Assembly (NCBI RefSeq): GCF_003003125.1
Contig: NZ_PVTZ01000012.1
Coordinates: forward strand, 1 to 64,000
Source of the DNA: Laceyella sediminis
GTDB lineage: Bacteria > Bacillota > Bacilli > Thermoactinomycetales > Thermoactinomycetaceae
Direction: 5' to 3'
Length of the DNA stretch: 64,000 nucleotides
This document shows, one piece after another, positions 43,960-52,566 of this stretch. Each line of letters opens with the position of its first letter. Within the stretch, counting starts at the first letter, position 1. The notes under the pieces were generated by a model, which worked only from the letters and a program-made list of their open reading frames with translations, did not search any database and was not told where the DNA came from. The position numbers and the translations under genes are program-made.

Positions 43960-44093
43960 TTGGATCGGCTCCTATATCATTGATATTTACTATATTCATA
44001 TGATTTTAAAACGATGTGATTTTTAAGCAAGCTAACCTTGATCAGTTGGATTAACATGTTGTCAAGTTAATAACTGTTAGCCAAGAATAATAC

Positions 44094-44410
44094 CTAATCC
44101 ATGTCTGGGTTTGAAACATTGACTCTAGGACAAAATTTTTCGTTACGGTTATCTTCTAATACTTCAACGATCTGTTTATTTTCAAAAACTTGACGCTCTA
44201 GGAACTCGATTTCACCGACCCTTCCCAGCCAAGCTGCTTCATTTTTTTGCTAGAAGAATTATTTCTAAAGTTAATGAATTTTTCTTCCGCGTAGCCTGTA
44301 AGATAAGGTCTGAGCGCCTGCATTCTGTCTTCAAAAGAGGCTGCTCTGTGAACTTCCCAATCAAGTTTGGTCTGTGCAGCATCTCGATAAACAGGTAGCT
44401 TATTTGTCAA
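44094..44410 (-). pseudogene. Toxin-domain remnant A (nuclease-like)
   Basis: From TTG 44410, overlapping the stop of the upstream paralogue (translation coupling, TTGA), it reads KLPVYRDAAQTKLDWEVHRA and on to FINFRNNSSSKK. After an A7 run the sensible sequence continues in the -1 frame (AAWLGRVGEIEFLERQVFEN, then VEVLEDN...SNPDMD) until a stop at 44094. The 0 frame stops at 44198. The second copy at 46086-46894 extends further and shows a PD...EVK nuclease-like core, so this copy is truncated before the catalytic part. Confidence 0.6.
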
Positions 44411-45045
44411 TTAATGTTTGCCTCGCTGTTGTGTAATAGGTTATTTAACGGATAGTTGAGATATTCTTTCATATGAGGTAGGGTTTCTTGCCACTCCCAA
44501 TCAGTGACAGGGAAGATGGTTAAGCAATTCTCGAGTAATTGTTTAAGGATAGGTGAGTTTGCTCGTGCCATCGCTTCTGTACAACCATCTTTTTTCCGGT
44601 AAAAGGGGACAAAAATATCCGTATTGATAAATATGTTCATGCCCCACTCTTCGTCAGGATATAGATAAAAAATTAGAAGTACTGCTCCGCCTAACAGAAT
44701 GGTTCGATCATGCTCATCTACACCTGTTGTGCTTAGGTAGAAGTAAAGCTTACAGACATCATGGTGTTCTTCTATAAACGCAATAAAGTCTTTGGTGGGG
44801 GATTCTGTGGTAATGTTCATTTTTTCGATGGGTTGAAAGACTTGTTCTTTTTGTAGATTAATAGATTCAACAAAGGCATCGTCACCTGCTGTCTCGGTGG
44901 TGACTTCAATTCGAGTAACAAATCCGAAGTCCTTCGCTATGTCAAATACCTTTTGGGTTAAGTCCATTATCGAGGTTTTGCTCTTGTCTAATTCGGCATA
45001 AATCGTTCCAAGACCATAGTTTGAACGCCAGACACGTTGTGCCAA
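44407..45045 (-). CDS. Putative immunity protein paralogue 2
   Basis: 212 residues from TTG 45045; the same GTGATGAAAA leader precedes the starts of most family members. Family core: RVWRSNYGLGTIYAELDKSK near the N-terminus, ETAGDDAFVE, TKDFIAFIEEHHDV, FINTDIFVPF and a C-terminal LLENCLTIFPVTDWEWQE. No membrane segment. Its stop overlaps the start of toxin remnant A, so the pair was a bicistron. It differs from its neighbours mainly in the C-terminal tail (LNYPLNNLLHNSEANIN). Confidence 0.65.
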   Translation of the reverse strand: MAQRVWRSNYGLGTIYAELDKSKTSIMDLTQKVFDIAKDFGFVTRIEVTTETAGDDAFVESINLQKEQVFQPIEKMNITTESPTKDFIAFIEEHHDVCKLYFYLSTTGVDEHDRTILLGGAVLLIFYLYPDEEWGMNIFINTDIFVPFYRKKDGCTEAMARANSPILKQLLENCLTIFPVTDWEWQETLPHMKEYLNYPLNNLLHNSEANIN

Positions 45046-45313
45046 TTTTCATCACATCTTTCTGTAAGATAGGTTCCTTAGTGTCTGCATCCTGTCTTCA
45101 GGAGTGGCCGTTCGGTAGCTTTCCAATCAAGTTTGGTATGTGTAGCAGTTGTTTAACGTAATAAATTTAAATACTTTTCCAAATAACATGGTGTTTCTTC
45201 TTGCCACTCGGTAACAGGAAGCTAGGATAAATCGCCTTACATGCATGAAGCGAATGGGAAATAAGGCAATTGTGTTAGACCCTCATTCCGTTCGCCTCGC
45301 TGTTGATAGTAGA
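45046..45313 (-). pseudogene. Scrambled fragments of toxin remnant and immunity-like gene
   Basis: On the minus strand, 45085-45150 resembles the start of the toxin remnant (the KLDW...EDRMQ region), and 45165-45225 resembles the C-terminal end of the immunity-like genes (a run matching the WEW-coding segment). Both are short and out of frame. This shows that the array has lost members by deletion. Confidence 0.45.
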
Positions 45314-45922
45314 TTACTTAACGGATAGTTTGAGATATTCTTCCATATAAGGCAGAGGGTCAAGCCACTCCCACTCGGTGACAGGGAAGCGGGTTAAGCA
45401 ATTCTCAAGCAATTGCTTCAGGATGGGGGCGTTTTTTTGTGCCATTGCTTCTGTGCAGTCATTTTTTTCCCAAAAGAATGGAACGAAAATGTCAGTATTA
45501 ATATGGATATTAATCCACCACTCCTCGTCAGGTTCAAGAAAGAGGACTAGTTGTACGGCACGTCCCAAAAGAACGGTGTTTCCATATTCATTTATACCGG
45601 TGGTGCATAAGGAGAAGTAAAGCCTGCTGACATCGTGATTTTTTTCTACAAACGCAATGAGTTCTTTTGTCGGTGTTTTGGTAGTAATATTCAACTTTTC
45701 AATTGGTTGTTCAAATGGTTCTACCCCTTGTAAATTATAGGTTTCAACAAAAGCGTCATCACCGATTGATTCGGTGGTTACTTCAACTCGATTGATATAT
45801 CCGAAGTCTTCTGCTACACTGAATACTTTTTGAATCAGATCCATTATCGAGGTTTTGCTTTTGTCCAACTCGGCATAAATCGTTCCAAGTCCGTAGTTAT
45901 AACGCCATACACGTATTGCCAA
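45314..45922 (-). CDS. Putative immunity protein paralogue 3
   Basis: 202 residues from TTG 45922 with AAGGTG upstream. RVWRYNYGLGTIYAELDKSK, IGDDAFVE, NTDIFVPFFWEKNDCTEAM and LLENCLTRFPVTEWEWLD are shared with paralogues 4 and 5 at high identity. It is cytoplasmic and acidic. It stands between scrambled fragments and toxin remnant B. Confidence 0.65.
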   Translation of the reverse strand: MAIRVWRYNYGLGTIYAELDKSKTSIMDLIQKVFSVAEDFGYINRVEVTTESIGDDAFVETYNLQGVEPFEQPIEKLNITTKTPTKELIAFVEKNHDVSRLYFSLCTTGINEYGNTVLLGRAVQLVLFLEPDEEWWINIHINTDIFVPFFWEKNDCTEAMAQKNAPILKQLLENCLTRFPVTEWEWLDPLPYMEEYLKLSVK

Positions 45923-46085
45923 TTTTCATCACACCTTTTTAATTTAATAATTCAATTATAATCTAAAATATGTTTTTGTGAATATTTCAGATGATGTAGA
46001 AATCGACAAAAGTTTCCTTAAAGAGCTTTTTACGCTCGGAGACAGGAAACCATAACAGACATGGTTGTTCCTGCCTTTGGTGTTA

Positions 46086-46894
46086 TTAACCTGCAGATTG
46101 GTTGTTGTCCACTGCAAATAATCCAGACTTATCCAAATCATCCAACTCGCGCTTAATTTCGGCCAAAGCCGCTTCGATGGACTCCGCTTCTTTCTCTTGC
46201 TTAGATTCCATTGCAGTCAAATCAAGCTCAGTGATTTCATCAATAACATCACTCAGCGAATTCCATCCATCTGAAGTGTCTTCTGTTGTTCTTTCTTTTA
46301 CTGGAGCGGTTTTCTTTTTCTTCTGCTCTTGCATTTCCTGCTCAATCCGGTTGCGCTCGGCTTCCGGTTTGCTTTGGTAAAGGTCGAAGCGACAACTTTA
46401 GCTCTTTCCCGATAAATTGCAGCGATGCGATGCCCTGTGGCTGTTGATCATCAGTATAAGTAGGAGTATCATAGCCGGAGCTTTTTATTTTTGTATTGGC
46501 TTTTTCCAATTGACCAGTGATTGCACTTTTTTCCCTGAAATGTTATTGATCCCTTTCACTTCATATATTTCTTGTTCAATTCGAAAATCAGGGTTTGAAA
46601 TTTTGGTATCTGGATAAATGTGTATATCACGGTCGTCTTCTAATACTTCAACGATCTGTTTATTTTCAAAAACTTGACGCTCTAGGAACTCGATCTCACC
46701 GACCGTTCCCAGCCAAGCTGCTTCATTTTTTTGCTAGAAGAATTATTTCTAAAGTTAATGAATTTTTCTTCCGCGTAGCCTGTAAGATAAGGTCTGAGCG
46801 CCTGCATTCTGTCTTCAAAAGAGGCTACTCTGTGAGCTTCCCAATCAAGTTTGGTCTGTGCAGCATCTCGATAAACAGGTAGCTTAGGTGTCAA
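46086..46894 (-). pseudogene. Toxin-domain remnant B with PD...EVK nuclease-like core
   Basis: Starts like remnant A (TTG 46894, KLPVYRDAAQTKLDWEAHRV) and shares its A7 frameshift. The shifted frame continues GTVGEIEFLERQVFEN, then SNPDFRIEQEIYEVKGINNI, which has the Asp...Glu-x-Lys spacing of PD-(D/E)xK nucleases and of CdiA-type toxin ends. At least two more frameshifts follow before a third frame gives a charged tail (KKKKTAPVKERTTED ... to a stop at 46086). Most of the body of the parent toxin is missing. A hairpin lies beyond it at 46036-46078. Confidence 0.6.
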
Positions 46895-46924
46895 TAGATG
46901 TTCGTCTTGCTATTAGATAGTAGG

Positions 46925-47536
46925 TTACTTGTTCTTTACGGAAAGGTTAAGATACGTTTCCGTATAATATAGGGTGTCTAGCCACTCCCACTCTGTGACA
47001 GGGAAGCGGGTTAAGCAGTTTTCAAGCAATCGTTTCAGGACAGGGGCATTTGTTTCTGCCATTGCTTCAGTACAAGAATCTTTTACCCGAGACAAAGGGA
47101 CGAAAATATCTGTATTGATAAATATGTTCATCCCCCACTCTTCGTCGGGGTTGAGATAAATGATTAGATCCACGGCTCCGCCTATTAGAACAGTCTGGCC
47201 CTTATCGTTTATTCCTGTTGTGCTTAATGAGAAGCAAAGTTCATTGACATCAGGGTGTTTTTTTATAAAGGTTAAAAACTCTTCAGTCGGGGCTTTGGTA
47301 GTGATATGTAACTGATCGATTGGTTTAAACGCTCCTGTTCCTTGCACATTATATTGTTCAACAAATGCATCTTCACCGATTGATTCAGTAGCTACTTCGA
47401 CTCGACTGATAAATCCAAAATCTTCCGCTATGGCGAATGCATTCTTGATTATGTCCATCATCGAGGTTTTGCTTTTGTCCAACTCGGCATAAATCGTTCC
47501 AAGACCATAGTTATAACGCCAGATACGTATTGCCAA
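46925..47536 (-). CDS. Putative immunity protein paralogue 4
   Basis: 203 residues from TTG 47536. Very close to paralogue 5: both have ESIGEDAFVEQYNVQGTGAF, KPIDQLHITTKAPTEEF, FINTDIFVPL and LLENCLTRFPVTEWEWLDTL. Differences concentrate in the middle (HPDVNELCFSLSTTGINDKG) and around the NTD loop, the region expected to contact a toxin if these are immunity proteins. Confidence 0.65.
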   Translation of the reverse strand: MAIRIWRYNYGLGTIYAELDKSKTSMMDIIKNAFAIAEDFGFISRVEVATESIGEDAFVEQYNVQGTGAFKPIDQLHITTKAPTEEFLTFIKKHPDVNELCFSLSTTGINDKGQTVLIGGAVDLIIYLNPDEEWGMNIFINTDIFVPLSRVKDSCTEAMAETNAPVLKRLLENCLTRFPVTEWEWLDTLYYTETYLNLSVKNK

Positions 47537-47637
47537 TTTTCATCACACCTTTCTGTATAGGGTCGCTGTATCATCTTCACGATGTGCAGTGTATAACTTA
47601 TTAGTTAATACATGTTTGCCTCGCTGTTGATAGTAGT

Positions 47638-48243
47638 TTACTTAACGGATAGATTGAGATATGTTTCTGTGTAATGCAAGGTGTCTAACCACTCCCATTC
47701 GGTGACAGGGAAGCGGGTTAAGCAATTTTCAAGTAATCGTTTCAGGACAGGAGCGTTAGTTTCGGCCATTGCTTCTGTGCGGGCATCTTTGATCCAAAAC
47801 AAGGGGATGAAAATATCTGTATTGATAAAGATGTTCATGCCCCACTCTTCGTCGGGTTCAAGATAGATAGTCAGATCTACGGCTCCACCTATAAGAACAG
47901 TGCGACCATGATCATCTACTCCGGTTGTGCTTAATGAGAAATTAAGTTTTCTAACATCAGGATGTTTTTTTATAAATGCAATGAATTCTTCAGTTGGGGC
48001 TTTAGTTGTGATATGTAACTGATCGATTGGTTTAAATGCTCCTGTTCCTTGTACATTATATTGTTCAACAAATGCATCTTCGCCAATTGATTCAGTGGTG
48101 ATTTCGACTCGACTGATATATCCGAAGTCATCTGCAATAGCGAATGCTTTCTGAATTAGATCCATCATCGAGGTTTTGCTTTTGTCCAACTCGGCATAAA
48201 TCGTTCCAAGTCCATAGTCATACCGCCAGACACGTCGTGCCAT
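47638..48243 (-). CDS. Putative immunity protein paralogue 5
   Basis: 201 residues from ATG 48243, the only array member besides the most divergent one that starts with ATG. Same core motifs as paralogue 4, ending FPVTEWEWLDTLHYTETYLN. It is first in the transcription order of the array, downstream of the remnant at 48301-48453. No dedicated promoter was identified. Confidence 0.65.
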   Translation of the reverse strand: MARRVWRYDYGLGTIYAELDKSKTSMMDLIQKAFAIADDFGYISRVEITTESIGEDAFVEQYNVQGTGAFKPIDQLHITTKAPTEEFIAFIKKHPDVRKLNFSLSTTGVDDHGRTVLIGGAVDLTIYLEPDEEWGMNIFINTDIFIPLFWIKDARTEAMAETNAPVLKRLLENCLTRFPVTEWEWLDTLHYTETYLNLSVK

Positions 48244-48300
48244 TTTTCATCACATCTTTCTGTAAGGTTTCAATGACGGATTGTCTCATTAGTATATATA

Positions 48301-48453
48301 TTAGTTCCCGTTTTTTTCGACCAAGGCAAACTTGAGAATGAGCTCTTTTTCGTAATACACCTGAACATTTTTATTGAAAGCACGAATAAAGGACACAGTG
48401 GTTTTTGCCAGGTCATCCTTGAATGTACTCCAAGCACTCAAGTCATATGTTCT
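48301..48453 (-). pseudogene. C-terminal remnant of another protein at the array head
   Basis: A 50-codon open stretch, bounded by stops, reads SAWSTFKDDLAKTTVSFIRA and then FNKNVQVYYEKELILKFALV to a stop at 48301, 58 bp before the first immunity-like gene. It has no start. It may be the tail of the toxin whose immunity gene is 47638-48243. The remaining 48454-48784 is AT-rich with no recognised feature. Confidence 0.45.
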
Positions 48454-48784
48454 CTACGCATTTAAAATTGTTAATTATATAACATATACAATTTATAATT
48501 ATTTTGAATAAAGTTCAACGTGTTTATATATTGTGATCGTTTTTTGGAAAAAAATAAATTATTGTGCGAAAAAGAATGGAGAGGAATTAATGAAGGTGGG
48601 CTGTTCATTAGATTGTGGAGATAGAAAAGGCTAAGCATACGAATAAATTCATGTTAGAATGACAAAATCAGTTATAATATATTTGTTTTTATAACAATCA
48701 GTATTGCATGCATAGATTTTCTTTGCAATACAACGGTTGTTAAATGTATCTTGATACAAAGATGCAGTGGGAGTGGAGGATAGC

Positions 48785-49711
48785 ATGATGTCACGAGATC
48801 CAGGTGTATCACGTTTTCATGGATGTCTATTTATGTTTTTAGCCATCTGTGTTGTTTCGATCATCTTTCCGCTGGTATTGTTTTTTTTCTTTTTCAATGG
48901 AATGGGACCGACTGTGTTTTTCTATGTCATCCCTGTATTATATGTCATCTTTATTAATGTGTACTGTTTCCTCCTGGTGGGGCGGGAGCGGAATCAAGAA
49001 TCAATTGAAGAAGAAGAACGGTTGAGAACTTTTGCCTATTTCCGACCTTCCGGAGGGCGTCTGTTTTTATGGTCTCTGCTCGGTGGGGCATTGGGAACCT
49101 TAATCGGGCGGATGGTCTTCAAGTATCAAACACATGACAAATTGTTTAAGTGGGGCCTTGTTTTTCTCTTGTTTTTGAATGTGGGAGGATGTGTGCAAGT
49201 GTTTAGCATCCTTGGTGTAGCAAGCGATTATTTTATAGAGGAAGACAAACGTGCGCAACAACATGAACAATGGGTAAACTCGAAGGAAGTTGCCCACACC
49301 TTGGTGCAAGTGATAAACACCTATGTCAAGCAAAAAGAAGATGCCATTAATCGGCGTGATCCTTCCCTGATGAAGAATGTTGACTGGGAAGCGTATGAAA
49401 TGGACAAGCTGCGGTTGAAAATCGAGAACGCCGACCCAGGGTTACGCATAGATATTAAAGGCACCAAGATCTATTTGGATGGGAAAGTGAACGCTACATA
49501 CAGCGGAAATGAAGAGTTTTCTGTCATTGTCGAAATGATGCAAACATTCCGCGATCCCTCCGATTCTTTCGATGGAGATCCAGTGCGAGAGATTCACCTT
49601 TATTATGATAAGAATCAACAAAAATGGATAATCAATAATGATGTGTCCACTGACAGAACGATCGCTGTGGCCGAGCAAAAAGGAAAGCCGGTAGTAACTT
49701 CTTTTGATTGA
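48785..49711 (+). CDS. DUF1294-like membrane protein with C-terminal extracellular-type domain
   Basis: A 308-residue protein; ATG 48785 follows GTGGAGG by about 5 nt. Helices at ~10-35 and 42-65, then FRPSGGRLFLWSLLGGALGTLIGRMVFKYQTHDKLFKWG, which is the DUF1294 signature, and another helix. The C-terminal ~160 residues are soluble (KEVAHTLVQVINTYVKQKED ... WIINNDVSTDR). The soluble part is unrelated to anything I recognise. Monocistronic. Confidence 0.7.
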   Translation: MMSRDPGVSRFHGCLFMFLAICVVSIIFPLVLFFFFFNGMGPTVFFYVIPVLYVIFINVYCFLLVGRERNQESIEEEERLRTFAYFRPSGGRLFLWSLLGGALGTLIGRMVFKYQTHDKLFKWGLVFLLFLNVGGCVQVFSILGVASDYFIEEDKRAQQHEQWVNSKEVAHTLVQVINTYVKQKEDAINRRDPSLMKNVDWEAYEMDKLRLKIENADPGLRIDIKGTKIYLDGKVNATYSGNEEFSVIVEMMQTFRDPSDSFDGDPVREIHLYYDKNQQKWIINNDVSTDRTIAVAEQKGKPVVTSFD

Positions 49712-49853
49712 TGTACATCTGGTACAAGTGTAGTGGACATGTAGAAAGAAGCAGAAAAGGTAAATTGAGAGAAGAATCTTATATCATAAATGGGAAGGAG
49801 GTGTATAGTTTACAATCTACGACCACCAGTAGTAAACCTTGTACCCAATGAGC

Positions 49854-49889
49854 CTTTTCAGGCTTTGAAGTGATGAAAAGGTTTTTGAA
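49854..49889 (+). terminator. Possible terminator
   Basis: CCTTTTCA/TGAAAAGG 8-bp stem with TTTTTG tail, 140 bp after the DUF1294-like gene. The rest of 49712-50140 shows nothing else convincing. Confidence 0.55.
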
Positions 49890-50140
49890 TGTGGCTTCTT
49901 CAGCTGTTTTTATTCATTAGGCGGTCTCCTAGGCATATACCCATATCATTTCAAAAAAAATCCTTTATTAGCGCAATCGCTCGATTTGACTGGTCAGTCT
50001 AGTTTAGAGCCTGTTCTGTAGCGCCTAAAAATGGTAATAAACGGAATGAAAGGGTGATTTTGTTCGTGTGTTTTTGGGGATCTTCCCTTACACTGGTTCA
50101 AGGGATATGATGACCCCTGTTACTGCGGGAGGCGGAAGGT

Positions 50141-51025
50141 ATGAAACGTCAAGGACTTATTTGGTTATTATCCGGTTTGATTCTATTGATCGTGATGGCG
50201 GGATGTAGCTCGTTGGCGGGTGCCAAGAGTGACGTCACTTTGCGCATGGGCGTTGTACCCAAAGGGGATCCGGCGGAGATGCGCGAGCGTTATGAAAGCC
50301 TTATTGCTTATTTGGAGAAAGAGCTGAGCGTTGACATTGAATTGTATATGCCGAACAATTATGACGGCGTGATTGCGGCGATGAAGGAGCGGAAGATTGA
50401 TTTCGCGCTGTTTGGCTCTTATTCTTATGTGAAAGCGGAGAAAGAAATCGGCGCCGTTCCTTTGGTGATGGAATCATATCCACAAACGGGAAGCGGATAC
50501 CGTAGTTTGATCGTCACCCGCCGGGGCAATGGCATCACTTCGATTGCAGACTTGCGGGACAAGCCGTTTGCTTTTGTGGATCGCACTTCCACATCCGGCT
50601 TTTTGATGCCCAATGCCTACTTTCAATTATTGCATATCCAGTCGCACCAATTCTTCAGTGAAGCGCGGTTCATGGGAAGTCATGACGCGGTGGCGAAAGC
50701 GGTGAAGAGCGGCCGGGCTGTGGCAGGGGCGCTGGACAATCAATCCTATGAGCAAATGCTGAAAAGCGGAGAGATCAGCCCAGATGATTTGACCATTCTT
50801 TGGAAATCAGAGTTAATTCCTGGCTCACCCATTGCTGCCCACCCGGAGATGGATGCCCAGTTGCGGGCGAAGTTGACCGAAGCATTGCTTACGGCTCACA
50901 CCCGCGAACCAGATGCGGTGGAGGATTTGGGGTTGGCCAAATATGTTAAAGCGGATCGCGGGATGTATCAGTCTGTACGTGATGCGATGTTTTTGATTGA
51001 CGCAGGCTATACGTTAAATCGATAG
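50141..51025 (+). CDS. PhnD-like phosphonate/phosphate-type ABC substrate-binding lipoprotein
   Basis: A 294-residue lipoprotein: signal helix with lipobox VMAGC (Cys at residue ~22). The mature part fits the PhnD/SsuA-type periplasmic-binding fold: LRMGVVPKGDPAEMRERYESLIAYLEKEL, YDGVIAAMKERKIDFALFGSYSYV, and the FVDRTSTSGFLMPNAYF loop typical of oxyanion binding by PhnD. No permease or ATPase gene is adjacent, so it is an orphan binding protein. A terminator follows. Confidence 0.88.
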   Translation: MKRQGLIWLLSGLILLIVMAGCSSLAGAKSDVTLRMGVVPKGDPAEMRERYESLIAYLEKELSVDIELYMPNNYDGVIAAMKERKIDFALFGSYSYVKAEKEIGAVPLVMESYPQTGSGYRSLIVTRRGNGITSIADLRDKPFAFVDRTSTSGFLMPNAYFQLLHIQSHQFFSEARFMGSHDAVAKAVKSGRAVAGALDNQSYEQMLKSGEISPDDLTILWKSELIPGSPIAAHPEMDAQLRAKLTEALLTAHTREPDAVEDLGLAKYVKADRGMYQSVRDAMFLIDAGYTLNR

Positions 51026-51138
51026 TTTTAGTGAGGCGGCAAGCGGGAATATGGTCTTGTCGCCTTGTTCTATGCGCTTGTCCCATAGTAATGCCCATCC
51101 CCCATATGGTTTGCTGGTGGGAAGCGTGACCGGAACAT

Positions 51139-51172
51139 AGGCACTCATCCAATAAGGAAAGAGTGCCTTTTC
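51139..51172 (+). terminator. Intrinsic terminator
   Basis: AGGCACTC/GAGTGCCT 8-bp stem followed by TTTTC. Confidence 0.75.
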
Positions 51173-51264
51173 ATTCTTTATTTTAATTTTTGCAACTGTT
51201 TTCAGTTTGGTTTTCTGCTAAGATGAAGAAATGTCAGGAGAAACATGGAAAAGGAGTGAGTACG

Positions 51265-52545
51265 ATGGGCCGTCGCTTTGTGTCGGATGATATCAATGAT
51301 GATTTGATGCAAGATAAGGCTGAAGATGAGCTTGAGTACAAACCGGTAAATCGGGACAAGCCGAAGCGCAAGCGTTTGAAGCGCTTTTTTTCGTTTTTGT
51401 TCGGGGTGATTCTCATTCCTACGGTGATGTCGATCGTATTGACGGCATACGAGGGAAAAGCGAAAGAATGGGTATGGGATCTGTTGGGGATAGAACAGGC
51501 GAAAGAAACCGAGATGGATCAATTGAAACGATTGGTTAAGGATGGGAACTTGATCCATTACGATTGCGGCGTGTTGGGCTCTACCGTGCGCGGCGTGGTG
51601 GACAACTGTGGTGAACCCGCATTGAGTAGAAGAACGATCTTATCTGATGCGATAACTCAAACTCTGGGCTATCAAAAAGGCGATCATCATATCATTTTAC
51701 TTGATTTTAATAATGAGAGATTGAAACGGATATCTGTGATCGACAACATGTTTCTGTCGACGACGTTGGACGATATCAGGCGCACGTTTGGCGTAACAAA
51801 TAATAAGCCGTTTGAATTCGAGAAAACAGAGGGCAAAGAGAAAATTAAAACGCAGACATTCACATACAACATGGAAGGCGGACAAGAATTAAAATTTACT
51901 GTTCGCAAGGATAACAAAAAGTTGTTACAAATCGATTTAGAAGATCCCAAACAATACCCTTATATCAAGAAGTATGACCCATTTAACCGAGTTCATCGGG
52001 CGCCTGCTCACAAAGAAGCGAGAGGTGGCATGGATGCGGTGGTCAAGTTGAAGGCGGCCTTTGACAAAGGGGATATGATTAACTACGACTGCGGCCCGTT
52101 GGGAAGCAGTTTGGCAGAGGTGTACAAGAAGTGCGGCGCCCTCGTTTCTGCAAAAGGCTACGACATGGGAGAAGAAACCCAATATGTGAATTGGGCCTTC
52201 AAAAACAGAGAGATCAAGACCAAGTTTTATCGTGGGGTGTTGGCTTCCATTTCTGTGAACACCTTCTCTTATTCGGAGAAAAATTTTAAAACGGTGGAGA
52301 GACCTTCGCTCGCCATTACGCCGGAACAAGTGAAGCAAGTGTTTGGTAAGCCAATGCAGGAGAAAGAGAGCACGTTGTTTGATACCAAATCCTTTTATCT
52401 TACATACAAGATAGATGGGAAAGAGATTACTTTCTCTTTCAGCGATAACAAGTGCCAAGACATTTGGTTACGCCGAGCCGATATGTTTGAGCCGAATTTT
52501 GGCTATATCAAAAGGGAGTTTAAAGAGAAACAAACCTATCGCTAA
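51265..52545 (+). CDS. Membrane-anchored protein with two Cys-Gly-x-Leu-Gly domains (DUF4309-like)
   Basis: A 426-residue protein; ATG 51265 lies 8 nt after AAAGGAG. A basic cytoplasmic N-terminus (RDKPKRKRLKRFF) leads to one membrane helix (SFLFGVILIPTVMSIVL), the rest outside. Two repeats of ~170 residues each begin with YDCGVLGSTVRGVVDNCGEP and YDCGPLGSSLAEVYKKCGA: a Cys pair 13 residues apart suited to a disulfide. The fold resembles DUF4309 (YjgB) by eye only. It forms an operon with a paralogue 21 bp downstream. Confidence 0.65.
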   Translation: MGRRFVSDDINDDLMQDKAEDELEYKPVNRDKPKRKRLKRFFSFLFGVILIPTVMSIVLTAYEGKAKEWVWDLLGIEQAKETEMDQLKRLVKDGNLIHYDCGVLGSTVRGVVDNCGEPALSRRTILSDAITQTLGYQKGDHHIILLDFNNERLKRISVIDNMFLSTTLDDIRRTFGVTNNKPFEFEKTEGKEKIKTQTFTYNMEGGQELKFTVRKDNKKLLQIDLEDPKQYPYIKKYDPFNRVHRAPAHKEARGGMDAVVKLKAAFDKGDMINYDCGPLGSSLAEVYKKCGALVSAKGYDMGEETQYVNWAFKNREIKTKFYRGVLASISVNTFSYSEKNFKTVERPSLAITPEQVKQVFGKPMQEKESTLFDTKSFYLTYKIDGKEITFSFSDNKCQDIWLRRADMFEPNFGYIKREFKEKQTYR

Positions 52546-52566
52546 TGGCAAGGGAGGGAAATGATC

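Noticed and set aside
43148-48300. CRISPR array
   Set aside because: Repeats here are long, diverged paralogous genes and gene fragments, not short regularly spaced repeats. No CRISPR array or cas gene was seen anywhere in the window.
49799-49849. 16-codon peptide after an AAGGAGG sequence
   Set aside because: The GTG start overlaps the ribosome site, so spacing is wrong, and the peptide is too short to support.
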